In this document: piece after piece, positions 1-12,944 of the stretch
Position numbering within the stretch: the stretch's first letter is position 1
How the letters are laid out: each line of letters opens with the position of its first letter
Assembly (NCBI GenBank): GCA_920105625.2
Contig: OV050030.1
Coordinates: 149,709,488 to 149,773,487 of the forward strand
DNA from: Clusia tigrina
Taxonomy: Eukaryota > Arthropoda > Insecta > Diptera > Clusiidae
Length of the DNA: 64,000 bases
Reading direction: 5' to 3'
Notes under the pieces: model-generated
What the model saw: only the letters and a program-made list of their open reading frames with translations
Databases searched by the model: none
What the model was told of the DNA's origin: nothing
Made by a program: the position numbers and the translations under genes

Positions 1-2030
1 CTGCAATGTGTGCACTCTGCTGCACAGGGGCGGCGTGATAGGGCATCCGCATTGCCATGCTGTCTTCCCTTGCGATGTTCAATAGAGAAATCATAGCTCT
101 GGATTTGTTCGATCCAGCGCGCAATCTGACCTTCTGGATTCTTAAATCGCAATAACCATGTCAATGCCGCATGATCAGTTCTCAGCTGGAATTTCTGCCC
201 GTACAAATATTTATGGAAATGTTTAACTGATTCCACTACCGCCAAAAGTTCCCTCCTCGTCACACAGTAATTTCTCTTCGACCTGGACAGTGTTTTGCTA
301 AATAAAGAAATCACCTTTTCCTCATCGCCGATGACCTGTGAAAGAACACTCCCTATACCAAATCCGCTAGCGTCTGTATCTAGTATACATTTTTCTCCAT
401 TAACGGGGTACGACAGGATTGGTGCTGAACAGAGTTTCTCCTTCAACAGCCGGAACGTGTCTTCCTGCTTCATATTCCATACGAATCTCTGGTTCTTTCG
501 GGTCAGTTCGTGAAAACTACCAGCTATGTCCGCGAATGTGGGGACAAATCGCCGATAGTACGTGCATAGTCCGACGAAGCTTCGCAGTTCCTGCAGATTG
601 GTCGGTCGCAGCCATTCCTTGACCGCTCTTATCTTGTCGTCATCAGTGCGCACTCCGTTGGCTGTAATTACGTGACCGAGGAACTTCACCTCCGTCCGAA
701 GCCAAGAGCACTTCTTCGCATTCAACTTTAAGCCAGCCGCTTCTATCCTCTCCAAAACCGTCCGCAGATTCCTCAGCAGATCGTCATTACTTTTACCCAT
801 CACGATGATATCGTCGATGTACACCAGACATATCTTCCCATCGAGTCCGCTCAGAACGCGTTCCATCAGACGCTCAAAAGTTGCCGGTGCGATACAAAGA
901 CCGAATGGCATCACCAGGAACTGCCACAAGCCATGGCCCACGCTGAAAGCCGTTTTTTCCTTGTCCCTTTCGTCCATCTCCACTTGCCAATATCCACTCT
1001 GAAGATCCAGCCTAAAAAACCATTCCGCACCGGAAAGTGTGTCTAATATGTCGTCGATTCTGAGGAGTGGATAGCTGTCCTTCCTGGTGACGTCATTCAG
1101 CTTCCTGTAGTCAACACAAAACCGCGTACTTCCATCTTTCCTTTTAACCATCACTATTGGGGAGCTCCAGGGACTTGCAGATGGTTCAATCACCTTGTTT
1201 TCATGCATTTCTTCAACCATCCTCGTTGCCTCGTCCAGTTTGGCAAGCGGTACTCTCCTTGTGTGCTGCCGAATCGGCTTCGAGTCCCCTGTATCAATCC
1301 GATGTTTCGTTATCGTGGTCCTGTCACGATCTCTGGGTCCGATCGCGAAAATGGACGAATGTTCCCGCAAGAGTAGTTGAACTTCCTTTCTTTCACTTCC
1401 CGTTAGGTTCTCGGTCCATTCTTGTATCCTGGCTTCCATCGCGGAGACGTTTGCCGGATCACTTTCCTGAGGGTTCTTCATTCCGCCGTAATCGCAATTT
1501 ACGACCATTGACACCTCCGGGCATTGGGCAATCGTTTCCCCTTTCTTTATGACTCTGGGGTGACTTGTTTGGTTCAATACTTGCACTGGAATTTTCCCGT
1601 CTTCTTTCGGAGCGACCAGAGTTTTTCCAACCAAAATTGCAGAGATTGGTGTATCTTTACATGCTTCTACCGTCCACAGTTTTCTCCCGTCAACATCTCC
1701 AATTGCTTCCGCCCAAACCACTACTTCCGAGTTCGGTGGGACAACGTGTCGCTGCTTTACAGTAATCCGCCTTATACTGACTCCGTTAGAGTCCCCCACT
1801 TCCAGTGCCAGTTCCATATTGTTAAACTTCAGGAGGCGTCGTTCCAAGTCCAGTGTTACACCATGCTTCAGCAAGAAATCGATGCCGATTATAACCTCGT
1901 GGACGATATCTGCAGCTATGAGGTCATGCTCCACCGTCATATTGCCAAACGTAAGTGATCCAATTATTTTTCCCGTCACTCGCGCAGATTCTCCAGTCGC
2001 AGTCGTTAATCGAATTCCTTTCAATGGCTG
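1..2030 (-). CDS. Gypsy A pol: protease remainder, reverse transcriptase, RNase H (partial)
   Basis: One minus-strand frame is open from about 2030 to the window edge (about 675 codons). In order: protease C-terminal half with an IGIDFLL segment (about 1880), spacer, RT with FCVDYRKLN (about 1100), MPFGLC (about 900) and a YIDD catalytic core at 810-821, thumb, then the RNase H start DTDASGFG (about 375) and a TDHAAL motif (about 170). RT copies element RNA into DNA in cytoplasmic particles, and RNase H removes the template. Codons at 2018, 821 and 380 are in the same phase, which supports an unbroken frame. The protease active site itself falls in the broken stretch 2040-2080. Integrase is presumably to the left. 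Confidence 0.85.
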
Positions 2031-2058
2031 CAATCCCCGTCAACTAGATCACTTCTGA

Positions 2059-3139
2059 TTATTGAATGCGAGTGTCCAGAGTGAACGTGAGCGGTTTCCC
2101 GCTTACCCTTCCCTCCACAGTCAGTTTATTCAGCTTACTCATCAATGTGGAAATAAAGACTTCGGGGGCACTGGATTTGGGAGCCGACTTATGACCCTCG
2201 TTAGGGAGCGTATCTTCCTCCTGAATTGATCTTAAATGTCTTTGCCGCTCCGGGGTTCGTGATCCTAAGCATTTCTTACGCTGGCGGCAGTCGCGTGTCA
2301 TGTGACCTATTCTGTCACAGCCGAAACACCGTCCTTGGAAAGTACCTCGTCGCACCGTAGTTCTACCCTGTTTGGGGATCGTAACGGGTTTAACTGCCCG
2401 GCAAACCGTCTCGAATATGTTATCTCCTTCTGCGTCCATCTGATTCACCCTGTGTCCCGATAAAACCATGGAAATTGCTGTTTCATGGGTTATCGCGTTA
2501 CTGACGGTCTCCGCGAATGCCTTCCTTGGAGCCGTTAGTATGGAGATTCCAGTCTGCGGGTCGCGTATACCATCGACGAACGCCTGTGCCTTGAATTTAT
2601 CCATTACTTCGGCGGTGTATTCCGGATACGCCAGATGCGTCAATCTATCCACGTCCGCCGCAAAATCCCGTAAAGTCTCCCCAGGTACTTGCCTCCGATT
2701 CTTTAACTCCACGTAATGAACCTGTAGCATGTGTTCGCTCCCATACTTCCGTTCTACCGCACTCATTACAGCGGTGTAATCACCTCGTAATGCCTCAGGA
2801 ACAGTTTGTAGCACCTCCGCGGCTCCTCCTTTCAAAGTGTCGGTTAGTGCCGCTGCCTTGTCCGTATCGTTCCAGCGATTTCCGTTGGCCGCTATCTCAA
2901 ACTGCAACTTAAAGATGTTGAAGGGAGCAGTTCCGTCATAGGTCGGCGGTTTCAGCTTCATATTGGCTCCCTCCCGCACTTGCGCCGTGTAACCATTGCT
3001 CCTGGTTCGCCATAGCTGCCAGTATGGCCGCCAATGTTGGCTTACTACCGGAGGTAGCTTTGCTCTTCCGTGCTTCCTCGACTTCGGTTACATTGTCGCC
3101 GATGTTCCCCGTGAACCTGGCCATCCTTTGCCTCCTCAC
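2059..3139 (-). pseudogene. Gypsy A gag with frameshift and broken gag-protease junction
   Basis: The structural (capsid-nucleocapsid) gene. The main ORF, 2979-2059, has a capsid-type region beginning KPPTYDGTAPF, a conserved RDFAADVDRLTHLAYP stretch, and one CCHC zinc knuckle (CFGCDRIGHMTRDC, about 2290-2330). It continues into the start of the protease, where the expected catalytic Asp-Thr-Gly reads DTR and a stop follows at 2059. The N-terminal part (3139-2936) is in another frame and overlaps it, so an indel near 2975 is likely. Element B gag has the same KPPTYDG region. Small indels around 2040-2075 separate gag from the open pol frame. Confidence 0.8.
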
Positions 3140-3260
3140 AAGATTCCTCCAAGAAAAGGTAGTCTTCTACATTGAGGCTTTGTTGTTCCATGACGCCTCG
3201 TAGCCGCGCCTGCAACTCTGCCTTAGTGCCTGCTGTTGTTGTTTTTTTTCTTTATTGCGC

Positions 3261-3279
3261 AATCCCACTTCTGACACCA
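3261..3279 (-). promoter_or_regulatory. Primer binding site of gypsy A
   Basis: Minus-strand TGGTGTCAGAAGTGGGATT lies two bases inside the LTR end. The identical 19-mer occurs at the same place in element B (35484-35502). This is the expected position for the tRNA that primes minus-strand DNA synthesis. The tRNA species was not determined. Confidence 0.75.
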
Positions 3280-3281
3280 AT

Positions 3282-3597
<316 letters not shown>

Positions 3598-3602
3598 TTG
3601 TT

Positions 3603-4112
3603 AATCGCCTCCGCATAATCTCCAATTGAAAGTTGGCGTCAATATCATTATGCTACGCAATATTAATCAATCCCGTTTGTGTAATGATACAAGACTTGCT
3701 GTTCAAAGATTGATGGCTTATGTAATTGAATCTACTATTTTAACTGGGAAATTCAAAGGCTAAGATATATTCATTCCACGCATCCCAATCGTTCCATCTG
3801 ATATGCCATTTGAATTTAAACGACTTCAGTTTCCTGTTTGCCTTGCGTTTGCGGTCACTATTAATAAAGCGCAAGGCCAATCGTTGGGAATTTTTGGATT
3901 TAATTAAGAGAATTAAGTTTTCTCATGTGGACAACTGTATGTTGCTCTGTTCGCATGTTGGCAAACCATCGGTTTTGTATATTTACACCGAAAGTGGACA
4001 AACAAAAAATGTTGTGTACCACAGAGCTTTACAATAAAAACTATTTAACACTGATTAAAATGAACTTTGAACTGATTTTATATTTTCCTATTTTGTTTCG
4101 CACTACGAAGTG
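3603..4112 (+). mobile_element. Helitron 3' end, plus-strand arm of a 510-bp inverted repeat
   Basis: Carries the end of a PIF1-like helicase gene in broken frames: a KAQGQS-like segment near 3860 and the typical C-terminal FSHGQLYVA region near 3920, then a stop and about 80 bp of non-coding tail. It matches the reverse complement of 4270-4779 with only scattered differences. Unlike the other arm, its tail runs into GAAGAAGAAG and TA repeats, and I see no CTAG terminus. Confidence 0.85.
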
Positions 4113-4131
4113 TATATAAGAAGAAGAAGAA

Positions 4132-4253
<122 letters not shown>

Positions 4254-4344
4254 TAGCGAACCCCCTGCACACTTCGTAGTGCGAAACAAAATAGGAAAAT
4301 ATAAAATCAATTCAAAGCTCATTTTAATCAGTGTTAAATAGTTT

Positions 4345-5663
4345 TTATTGTAAAGCTCTGTGGTACACAACATTTTTTGTTTGTCCACTTTCGGTGTAAA
4401 TATACAAAACCGATGGTTTGCCAACATGCGAACAGAGCAACATACAGTTGTCCACATGAGAAAACTTAATTCTCTTAATTAAATCCAAAAATTCCCAACG
4501 ATTGGCCTTGCGCTTTATTAATAGTGACCGCAAACGCAAGGCAAACAGGAAACTGAAGTCGTTTAAATTCAAATGGCATATCAGATGGAACGATTGGGAT
4601 GCGTGGAATGAATATATCTTAGCCTTTGAATTTCCCAGTTAAAATAGTAGCTTCAATTACATAAGCCATCAATCTTTTAACAGCAAGTCTTGTATCATTA
4701 CACAAACGGGATTGATTAATATTGCGTAGCATAATGATAGTGACGCCAACTTTCAATTGGAGATTATGCGGAGGCGATCCTCGTAAATCTAACGAATTCA
4801 AAACTTGTGTTGGATAATTCACAATATCTTGTTCATTGGTACCAGTATCCACAGACTTGTACGAAATTAAGTCGCCTGGAATCTTGAATTGTATAGCCAT
4901 GTTTAATTTAGCATATTTGTTCTTAGCCGCTAAAATTGCTCGATCACTCAACCAGGCATTTATACTGTTGTACTATATTATGGAAAACACGTTCAATCAA
5001 TTCCTCTTTTGACTGTACAAAACGGCAAAAATCAGTTGGCAGTGTTATCAATCCAGTTTTGTCAGCAGGCATCGCACCATTCCCAATTTTCAGTAATTGC
5101 TTAGAGAACTTATCAGCAGATGGATCGTTCTGCAACTGAACACGAACGATGGTAGTAAGATTCAATGTTTTAACAAATCTCCATAAATATGAAGACTTCA
5201 ACCAAGCGTTAATTTCATCGGCCGCCTTCCATCTAGGAAGGAGGAGCAATGTTTGTCTAAAATCACCTGACAATAAAATTAATACGCCACCAAATAAGCC
5301 TGAATTATCTCGAACATCTTTCATAGTTCTTTCCAAAGCTTCAACAGATTTCTTATTCGCCATACTGCATTCATCCCAAATAATAATACAAATAATGTTT
5401 TTGAAATGTTACATGTTGGAATTTCATTAACTTGGTAATTCAATGGCAATTTTAATGCAGAATGTGCTGTCCGACCACCATATAAGAAAGTATCTCCAAT
5501 GCCAGAAGACGCCAATGCAAATGCAACGTATCGTTGCCAACAACAGTGAAATTAAGAACGTTTTGCCGGTGCATCCATGAGCATCCTCAAAATAAAATCC
5601 ACCGGCATCAGCATTCATAGCTTGCATAATAGTATCGTACGCCTTTTTCTGCTCTTCATTCAA
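4345..5663 (-). pseudogene. Helitron 1 PIF1-like helicase
   Basis: A superfamily-1 DNA helicase that would unwind the donor strand during rolling-circle transposition. It is seen in pieces: 5663-5427 with a degenerate Walker A (HGCTGKT where GGTGKT is usual), 5363-4944 with the LLSGDFRQTLL region and a TTIVRVQLQND segment, 4951-4619, and 4572-4345 with the C-terminal motif. The pieces lie in different frames, so several indels separate them. The C-terminal 510 bp is duplicated in inverted orientation at 3603-4112. Confidence 0.8.
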
Positions 5664-5666
5664 AGT

Positions 5667-7490
5667 CTAAAGATTTGCTTCAACAAAATCATTCAATTCG
5701 TTGCGATCGTATTGTTGTTCAAGTTGCAGTTCTACCTCAAAAATGTCATGCATGGCACGATTAGGAGATGGCATTCCCAACTGTGCCAATGCTTTGTTGG
5801 CAATCGACAAACTCAAATGTTCTATACAAATCAATGCTTCATTGTAAATTTCCGGCGTGAAATCCATTGCAGGATTACAATTTACTTGACGGACTTCAAA
5901 CAGAATATCGTCCGATAGATAGTCTTGACATTTTGTCCACAACTCAGATGGATTGGATGGAAAACAGGTAGACAAAATAAGCGCAAACAAAGTTCGGATT
6001 TGATAAGGATGAGCCACAACTGCAGTATCTGCAAGTGTTTGTTCCCTATGAGCATCATTTTCCAAAAAATTAAGCTGTTGACACACTTGTCGATACGTCG
6101 TACCCCGTATTTCATTGACTGCTCTTAATTGTCGAAATGATGTTGGGCCACGAACATTTATTAACAGTAAAAGTAAATAAAAACACTGAGCATTTTTTGG
6201 GTGAACAGTATAAATACGTCCCAAAGCATCAGTTGAATACAAATTTTGATATCCATCAACACGGTGTCCTTGCTTACGCCGTTGGAACATTTTTTTTGAT
6301 ACATTCCACGTAAAATACATTGGCACTTCTGCATACAATAACGTTCTGGCAAAGCATCAACTTCACACAATTTAAAAAATTCAGTTAGAGTTGAATAAGG
6401 TGGTGATACAGCTCTCTGTGCAGCATTTTCGGTACACGTTGGCCATTTAAAAGATGCACAGCTAAATGAACAACAGCTGGATATCTGTCGTGTATTTGAA
6501 ACGAAAAAATACGCCAAATCGCTTCATTACTACTAATGTAACGCCCCATTTGATACTGATGTATTTCATCGTTTCTGTTCGGCTCAGTAGCTTCAAACAC
6601 TACCTTTATTTACATACTTGCAAATGTATTTAATGGACTTGACAGAATTACAGTATTCAACATTAATATGAGCTTTGAATACTTTCGACAATAACGGTGA
6701 ATACGGCACAACCCAACGATTATCGACCTCAACACCTTGATTCCGTACTCTTATAGTAACAGATCTACAATTATCTACAGTTGATCGACGACGATATAAT
6801 GGGTAACCATCATTTCCTGTGACTGTATCCGAAACCAAAGCTCTTGCAATCAACCAAACACGGGGAGTTAATGTTGAATTCTCCACATGGACTGTGTATC
6901 ATATTTTGCACAACAGTATCATATAATTCAGGATCACTTGTTTGGTCTAGAATTTCTGCATATATCACATTATCAACTTCATTCGGTGTCATTTTATGGT
7001 TGGTCAACAAAATATGAGCATGTGGCAAACCACGCTTTTCCCATTCCCCAGAATACATCCAGCACTTGACTTCACCAAATACTTTTGATTTTATGATGAA
7101 ATCCATAAAGGTTTTTAACTTCTGCTTAAAAACACGGGCGGTGATATCATGGCAGTCGGTTAGGGCTTTGGCCAGCGAATAAATTATCCTTGCGGATTAC
7201 ACGTAAACGTTATAAATAAATCTGGGCGACCGTAATGACGCACATAAGTCATTCCAACCTGCGCATACTCATGCATATGACGTGGAGTGCCTGTTCACGT
7301 TGAAGGCAAAATGATAATTTTTCCGAGATCATTACCGTCATTATTTCTAGCATCACGCAAATGGATGTTCTCCTCCGAACGTAATTTCTTCTGATTAAAC
7401 CATATGAAATTTAGTCGTTCAGGTTCAATTTTGGCGTACATGACAACAAAAAATTTATGGAAAAGTCGACGACAATGCAAAATATGGTTA
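5667..7490 (-). pseudogene. Helitron 1 Rep (HUH endonuclease) region
   Basis: The N-terminal half of a RepHel protein, which nicks and religates the element ends through paired tyrosines. The HUH motif is visible in EKRGLPHAHILL (7106-6810 ORF, about 7020), preceded by a YVRHYGRPDLFITFTCNPQ-type block near 7190-7250. Following pieces 6886-6593, 6600-6385 and 6338-5667 match the linker between Rep and helicase (WVVPYSPLLSK, YQMGRYISSNEA, AEVPMYFTW). Frames change at least four times. The block 6964-7490 is repeated at 12427-12940. Confidence 0.8.
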
Positions 7491-7499
7491 AAATCAATA

Positions 7500-8577
7500 A
7501 TTCATTGCGCTGACTCTTTTATTTGTTTCCGCTCCTTTATTATTATTAATTCGATGACATTTGACACAATAAAACTATACTTATGTTAACAAAGTTAACT
7601 AAAAGATATAATAAAAAAGAGTCAAATATCGCTTCTAGTCGGAGCATAGGGCGAACACAAAAGCTCTCCAATGGTTTCTATCAGCAGCCAGGTGTCTTAT
7701 TTCGTTCCAGGTGGGTCTGTGGTGACTTTCGGCGTGGATTGCGCGTACCCATGTTTGTTGTGGGCGTACTGCTTTCCGACTACCAGTGGGTTCCATTGAA
7801 AGGCTATCTTTGCAATGTTGGTGTCTTCTCTACGCAGAATGTGCACTATCCAGCTCCACTTGCGTCTTTTAATTTCTGTGTCAATAGGCTCCCGATTGGT
7901 GAGGCACCACAGGTCTTCGTCCATGATCGTTGTCGGCCAGAAAAGGCGGCAGATTATTCGTAGACATTTGTTGACAAAAGTTTGAAGTTGTCGAGTTATT
8001 TGCTCTGAGACCAACCATGTTTCAGACCCATACAACAAAAGAAATTTTATGCTGGTGTTAAATATTTGTATTTTTGTGCGCAGCGATATCACACGAGAAC
8101 GGCAAATTCGATCCAAATTTCGGAATTCAGACCGTATTTTGTTTATGCGTGCTGCCACATCAGATGTTGCACCCCCATATTTTGTTATGTAGCTACCAAG
8201 GTAGCAGAAGCTGTCAACGTCCTCAATGTTGATGGTGGAGTTGTCATTTGTAAGTACAGTGAGTGGGGATGTATTTGCAGTTTGCAGTCACAAAAGTTTA
8301 GTTTTGGAGAAGTTGATTTTGAGGCCAGCTGTATGAGCGTTTACGGCTAGTTGGCCTATTCTTGACTAGGCGCCTGATAACGTGTGCGTCATGAAACATA
8401 TGTCATCATCGTAGTCCAAATCGCTGAGCTTTTGGTGTTATCTCCACTGCAACCCCTCCTCCGTCTCCCCATTAGTACGCCTAACGACATCATCCAAGAC
8501 CACTATAAACAACAGTGGTGACACAATACACCCCTGCCCAACGCCTCTGTTTATATTAAAGTTGGCACTATTTTTAT
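7500..8577 (-). pseudogene. RTE-like LINE fragment, unit 1 copy
   Basis: The C-terminal part of a non-LTR reverse transcriptase on the minus strand. It begins inside the RT at RGVGQGCIVSPLLF (about 8560), has a catalytic block reading DYDDDIC (about 8410), then SETWLVSEQ and a Trp-rich KRRKWSWIVHILRR tail. A stop interrupts it near 8365, where unit 2 has an open codon. It is 5'-truncated at about 8577. The 3' end is A/T-rich with AATAAA-like signals near 7500-7600. The clade call (RTE-like) rests on the C-terminal tail style. Confidence 0.7.
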
Positions 8578-8589
8578 ATATAAATATAC

Positions 8590-10095
8590 ATATTGTAGCG
8601 ACTCTTTTCTATAGCTGTGGTAAGATCAGCGGCTCCTGGGTCGTGTAATAAAAATTTTGTGAATCGAAAGAGTTAGTTTTATTTATTAGCTTTAACGTAT
8701 TTTATTTAAATTTGTAAAAGAAGTTGTGGACTGTCGCTAGTCCTTACAGATCTACTTTATTAATTATACTTTTACGAAAATAAGGTTATGTCTTATGCGT
8801 ACTTGTTTTCAGTCTCTATGTCTCGGCAAGTGTATGTCTCAGTGGCACAGGTACCCCAGTAAGAAAACGATTGAAAACTTGATGCTCTTAGTGAGTTGCA
8901 GTGTCCTGGTTGTGTACGTGACTTAGTGAGAAAGCGATTGAAAACCTGATGTTCTCAGTAAGTCCCAACGGCTCTGTATTTGTTGTATTATTCGTCGCTG
9001 TGTTTTCTCTCTTCGCAAGCATTGCGCTGGTTGGCAAGATCGTTGGCTGTGCGTGTGGTTGCTTTTATTGTAATCGGAGTTCAGTATTAATTATTCCAAC
9101 TAGTATAATATGCTGCTGGTTAGACTGTGCTCCCGCCACTGCTGCGCTGATTGGTTGCATCGTAAGCAGTTTCTCGTTAAATTCCCAACGTAATTCCTGA
9201 TGCAATTGTACGGGTTTTACTATTCGTGATGTGTGTATGTGTAAGCGTTCCGAGTGGCAACATTGACAAACTTTCACATTACTTCAGATTTTACATCGAC
9301 TTAAATGAGCATTTAATAATAATAATATTTTTAATAGCAGTAATTGTTTTTCCATGTTTACTGGATTTTTGGATCAACTAGCTTTTTTGGAGGCCGAAAT
9401 ATTTTTGAAGACCATTAGTATAAATGATGTCAGGAATTTTGACATGACAAACACTTAATTTTCTAAAAGGTTGGATTTTGAATGTAAGGTTTAAGGTAAT
9501 TGAGGCAGTTATTGTCACAAGAAGGCGTATAATAAGTAAGAAGCTTTGTCAAGATGTGATTAAACATTTTTTCGGACATTTTTTTCGGAATTTCTGTTCG
9601 CATAACATCTTCTATGTGTGGGAGTCTTTCTCAAAAACATACATCAAACTTGTAGTGAAGGGTAACTGTGAGTAGATAGCGAATTTTTCAGATGACCCCT
9701 CCATAACTTACATATGAAACATAAGAAAACCCCACAAAATAATATCTATATAATCGATTTCAAATTCAAAGTGCTTTTTGATTCTTACGCCACGAAACTA
9801 TAAATTCTACTCCTATGTTTAGCGCAGAGAACACAGTGAATGGAAAGTATTTTTCGCTGTGAGAGTCCGTAGCGAACACACCACAATTTTGAGAGAAGTC
9901 ACCACGATTCTGAGTGGTTTCACCACGATTTTGAGTGGATTTGTATACAACGTACGTCTGCTTTAATTCGCTGCTTTGCCGTTTGACGTTTAAGTTTCCT
10001 TTCTCTATGATCTCTGGTTTAGCGTCAGCTGTAGCAAATTTTACTTACTCACCATAGCATGGCCGCTATACATTATGTTGTTATTGTGTCACACA
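8590..10095. repeat. Unclassified non-coding repeat, unit 1 copy
   Basis: About 1.5 kb without a believable gene. It holds two imperfect repeats built around AGCGATTGAAAAC (about 8855 and 8935), a 65-codon ORF at 9478 that is preserved only because the block is duplicated, and near 9890-9950 a motif ending in TTGAGTGG that recurs in a GTCACCAC setting. It starts TGTAGCGACT, which could be an LTR-like end, but I cannot place it in a family. Confidence 0.6.
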
Positions 10096-12426
10096 GATAG
10101 GGAAAAAAGGGTTTTTTCAACAGCTGATGAGGAAGAAGAAGCTATCTACTCTTTCAACCTCGTAACAGTCATGATTGAATTTTTTGACGACTTTGTATGG
10201 TCCCAGAAACTCTGGTCGCAACTGCATACCTACGCCAAACTGTGGCCGCTTAATTGCTACCAGATCCTTTACCTTGTACTTATTTCCTGGTTTCCTATTC
10301 TTATTGTACGTGTTTCTATTCTTTTCTTGTACTTTTTGTATATTCTTTTTAGCGGTTTCAAGTAAAATTTCTATCTCTTCAATAAAACTGCTAACTACCT
10401 CTTCCTCCAATATTTCCTTCAATCGCAAGTCCTCTTTGACGCGCATCTCGCACCCTGTAAGTAGTCTAAACGGAAAAGAGTTGCTCTTGCAATAATTCTC
10501 AAAACTATGTGACGTGAAAGCTGCTCCCCTGTCTGTAATATTTCTTAGCGGATTACTAAATATCGATGCTTGTCGGCTAATCGGTCGAAAATTGCTTCTG
10601 ACACTGTATTCTTGGTAGGATAACGAAATCCAAACTTCGAAAATGCGTCTACGACTACTATTATGAAATTGTATTGTTTGCCCGTAACCGTGATGGGTCC
10701 TACATGGTCTATATGGTACGTTCCTTGTGGATGGTTTTCCTTATCAATAGGTGATAAGAAGCCTTCCTTCATGCCGCTTTTAGCGTTTGTTACTAAGCAA
10801 TTCTTTACTCTTTTGCCTACCTTCGATTCTAACTCCGGAATGTAATACTCTTTCTCTACGCAATCACGTGTTCTTTCGACTAAGAAGTGTCCCTGCCTAT
10901 GAGCAATTTGAATTCTCTGTTCTTCCATTGACTTAGGAACCACCATCAATTCTCTATTGTGATCTTTGTATAGTATATCATGATGAATATAATAATGTTC
11001 TTAACTGGAAATCTCTAATATTCGGCGTATAGGACGAGTTCATTTATCGCCTAATTGAGCTTCTTTCAGCCTGTGCTGTAGTGAGTCATTTATCAGCATG
11101 CAACTTAGTCCGCTAAGTGCATCAGCATGCTTTATTTGCGTTCCAGTGTAATTGAACTCCTGAAAGGACATTGCCCACCTAGCGACTAGCGTCGGTATGT
11201 CTTTCTTCTTTAAAGTCATTGCAAATCATTGCAATCTGTCATTATTTAAAATGGTAGTCCCAAAATGTAATCTCTCCATTTCTTAAGAGCCTCCACTATC
11301 GCCAGGACGTCAAGATCATAAGATTGGTGGTTTTCTTTCGATGGTTTTGTCTTTCGGCTCATGTACATTACCGGGTGAAACTGTTGGTCCTCAGGCTCTT
11401 GCTGTAAAAGAACAGCCCCACATTTACAGGCATCTGTATGAGTTTCTGTGACGCCTTTCGGATCATACATCTTCAACACCGGAGATTATACAAGAGCTGC
11501 CTTAAGTTGCTGAAAAGCGATAGTTTGCTCATCTCTGCATTTAAAATGTACATTTTTCCGCAGTAAATTAATCATGGGTTTGCCATTAGTGCGTAATTCT
11601 TAATGAATATACGAAAGTATGATGATGAGTCCCACATAGCTTTGAACTCCCTTTTGATCCTTGAGTATTTTAAATGCTTCTACTGCTCGCGTTTCCTCTA
11701 ACGATGGTCGCAACGTGGTGTTTTTGATTATATAACCGAGAAAGTCTACCTTGCCTTTCAGAAAACTAAATTGTTTCCACCTTATACGCAGCCTGCCTTT
11801 GCCGCTACATCAAAACCTTTCTTAGCCATCTCACTCGACTGCTGATGGAATGATCATATCAACTATGTAATGAATGATAGTCCCGTTATTAATCAACTCT
11901 CTGTATATTGCGTTTATGTACCTGCAAAAAACTGCGGGCGAATTCGATATTCCGAATGGCACATAAAGATATTCGTACAGACCCTTGTTTATCACAAATG
12001 CCGTGTATTTTCGTGAACTTTCTTCCATGGGAACATGAAAAAATCAATTTTCTAAGTCTAATATCGTATACACCTTACACCCCTACAATCTTTCAACCAC
12101 CTCGTCCATTAGGGACATGGGAAAATTGTCACGTACAACTTCTCGTTTAGTTTCCCATAGGCATAACAAATTCATTTGGATCTGTCTTTCAAACATATTT
12201 AACTTCTAATGAACGACTTCTCTGCCGCTCTCAAGAGCTGTTTAGCGTAAATAGACTTGTAAACCTCGGTCCATCCTACAGTTTCTGCATTTTCCTCGAA
12301 TTGGTCCACCCATTGATTAACATGAAAATTGTCTGTTCCATTAAATAATGCTAAGCTGTCTTGAATATCTTTAAAAGTAAAAATTTGGACCTGCAACTGG
12401 CCTTGAGCTGACATCAATCGTTTCCC
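10096..12426 (-). pseudogene. Gypsy element G (pol and gag remnants), unit 1 copy
   Basis: Decayed gypsy element on the minus strand. From right to left: gag N-part (12417-12199), RT with YLYVPFGISNSP and a degenerate YIVD core (12028-11831), RNase H TDACKCGAVLLQ (11479-11246), integrase with a His-Cys finger lacking one Cys and an IDHVGPI...DAFSKF core (10949-10545), and an integrase C-terminus with FLGPYKVVK (10446-10117). Gag is joined almost directly to RT near 12190, so protease and gag C-terminus are deleted. Unit 2 has the same join, so that deletion is older than the duplication. Confidence 0.8.
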
Positions 12427-12944
12427 ATCACATTATCAACTTCATTCGGTGTCATTTTATGGTTGGTCAATAAAATATGAGCATGTGGCAAACCACGCTT
12501 TTCCCATTCCCCAGAATACATCCAGCACTTGACTTCACCAAATACTTTTGATTTTATGATGAAATCCATAAAGGTTTTTAACTTCTGCTTAAAAACACGG
12601 GCGGTGATATCATGGCAGTCGGTTGGGGCTTTGGCCAGCGAATAAATTATCCTTGCGGATTACACGTAAACGTTATAAATAAATCTGGGCGACCGTAATG
12701 ACGCACATAAGTCATTCCAACCTGCGCATACTCATGCATATGACGTGGACTGCCTGTTCACGTTGAAGACAAAATGATCATTTTTCCGAGATCATTAACA
12801 TTACCGTGATTATTTCTAGCATCAAGCAAATGGATGTTCTCCTCCGAACGTAATTTCTTCTGATTAAACCGTATGAAATTTAGTCGTTCAGGTTCAATTT
12901 TGGCGTACATGACAACGCACCATAAAACGATATGAATAATAATT

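Larger units (their letters stand above)
6964..12426. repeat. Tandem segmental duplication, unit 1
   Basis: A 5463-bp unit whose start (ATCACATTATCAACTTC) recurs at 12427 directly after its own end (CAATCGTTTCCC at 12426). It contains the Helitron Rep N-part, an RTE-like LINE piece, an unclassified non-coding repeat and gypsy G. The order is the same in unit 2. The junction falls inside gypsy G gag: unit 2 continues past the junction point with further gag-like acidic codons, so the sequence after 25881 is the original flank. Confidence 0.85.

Noticed and set aside
1157..1958. Plus-strand ORFs of 131 and 144 aa
   Set aside because: Antisense shadows of the gypsy A pol frame, which has clear RT motifs on the minus strand.
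9478..9675. 65-aa ORF identical at 15493-15690
   Set aside because: Identity is explained by the tandem duplication of the whole block, so it is not evidence of coding constraint.
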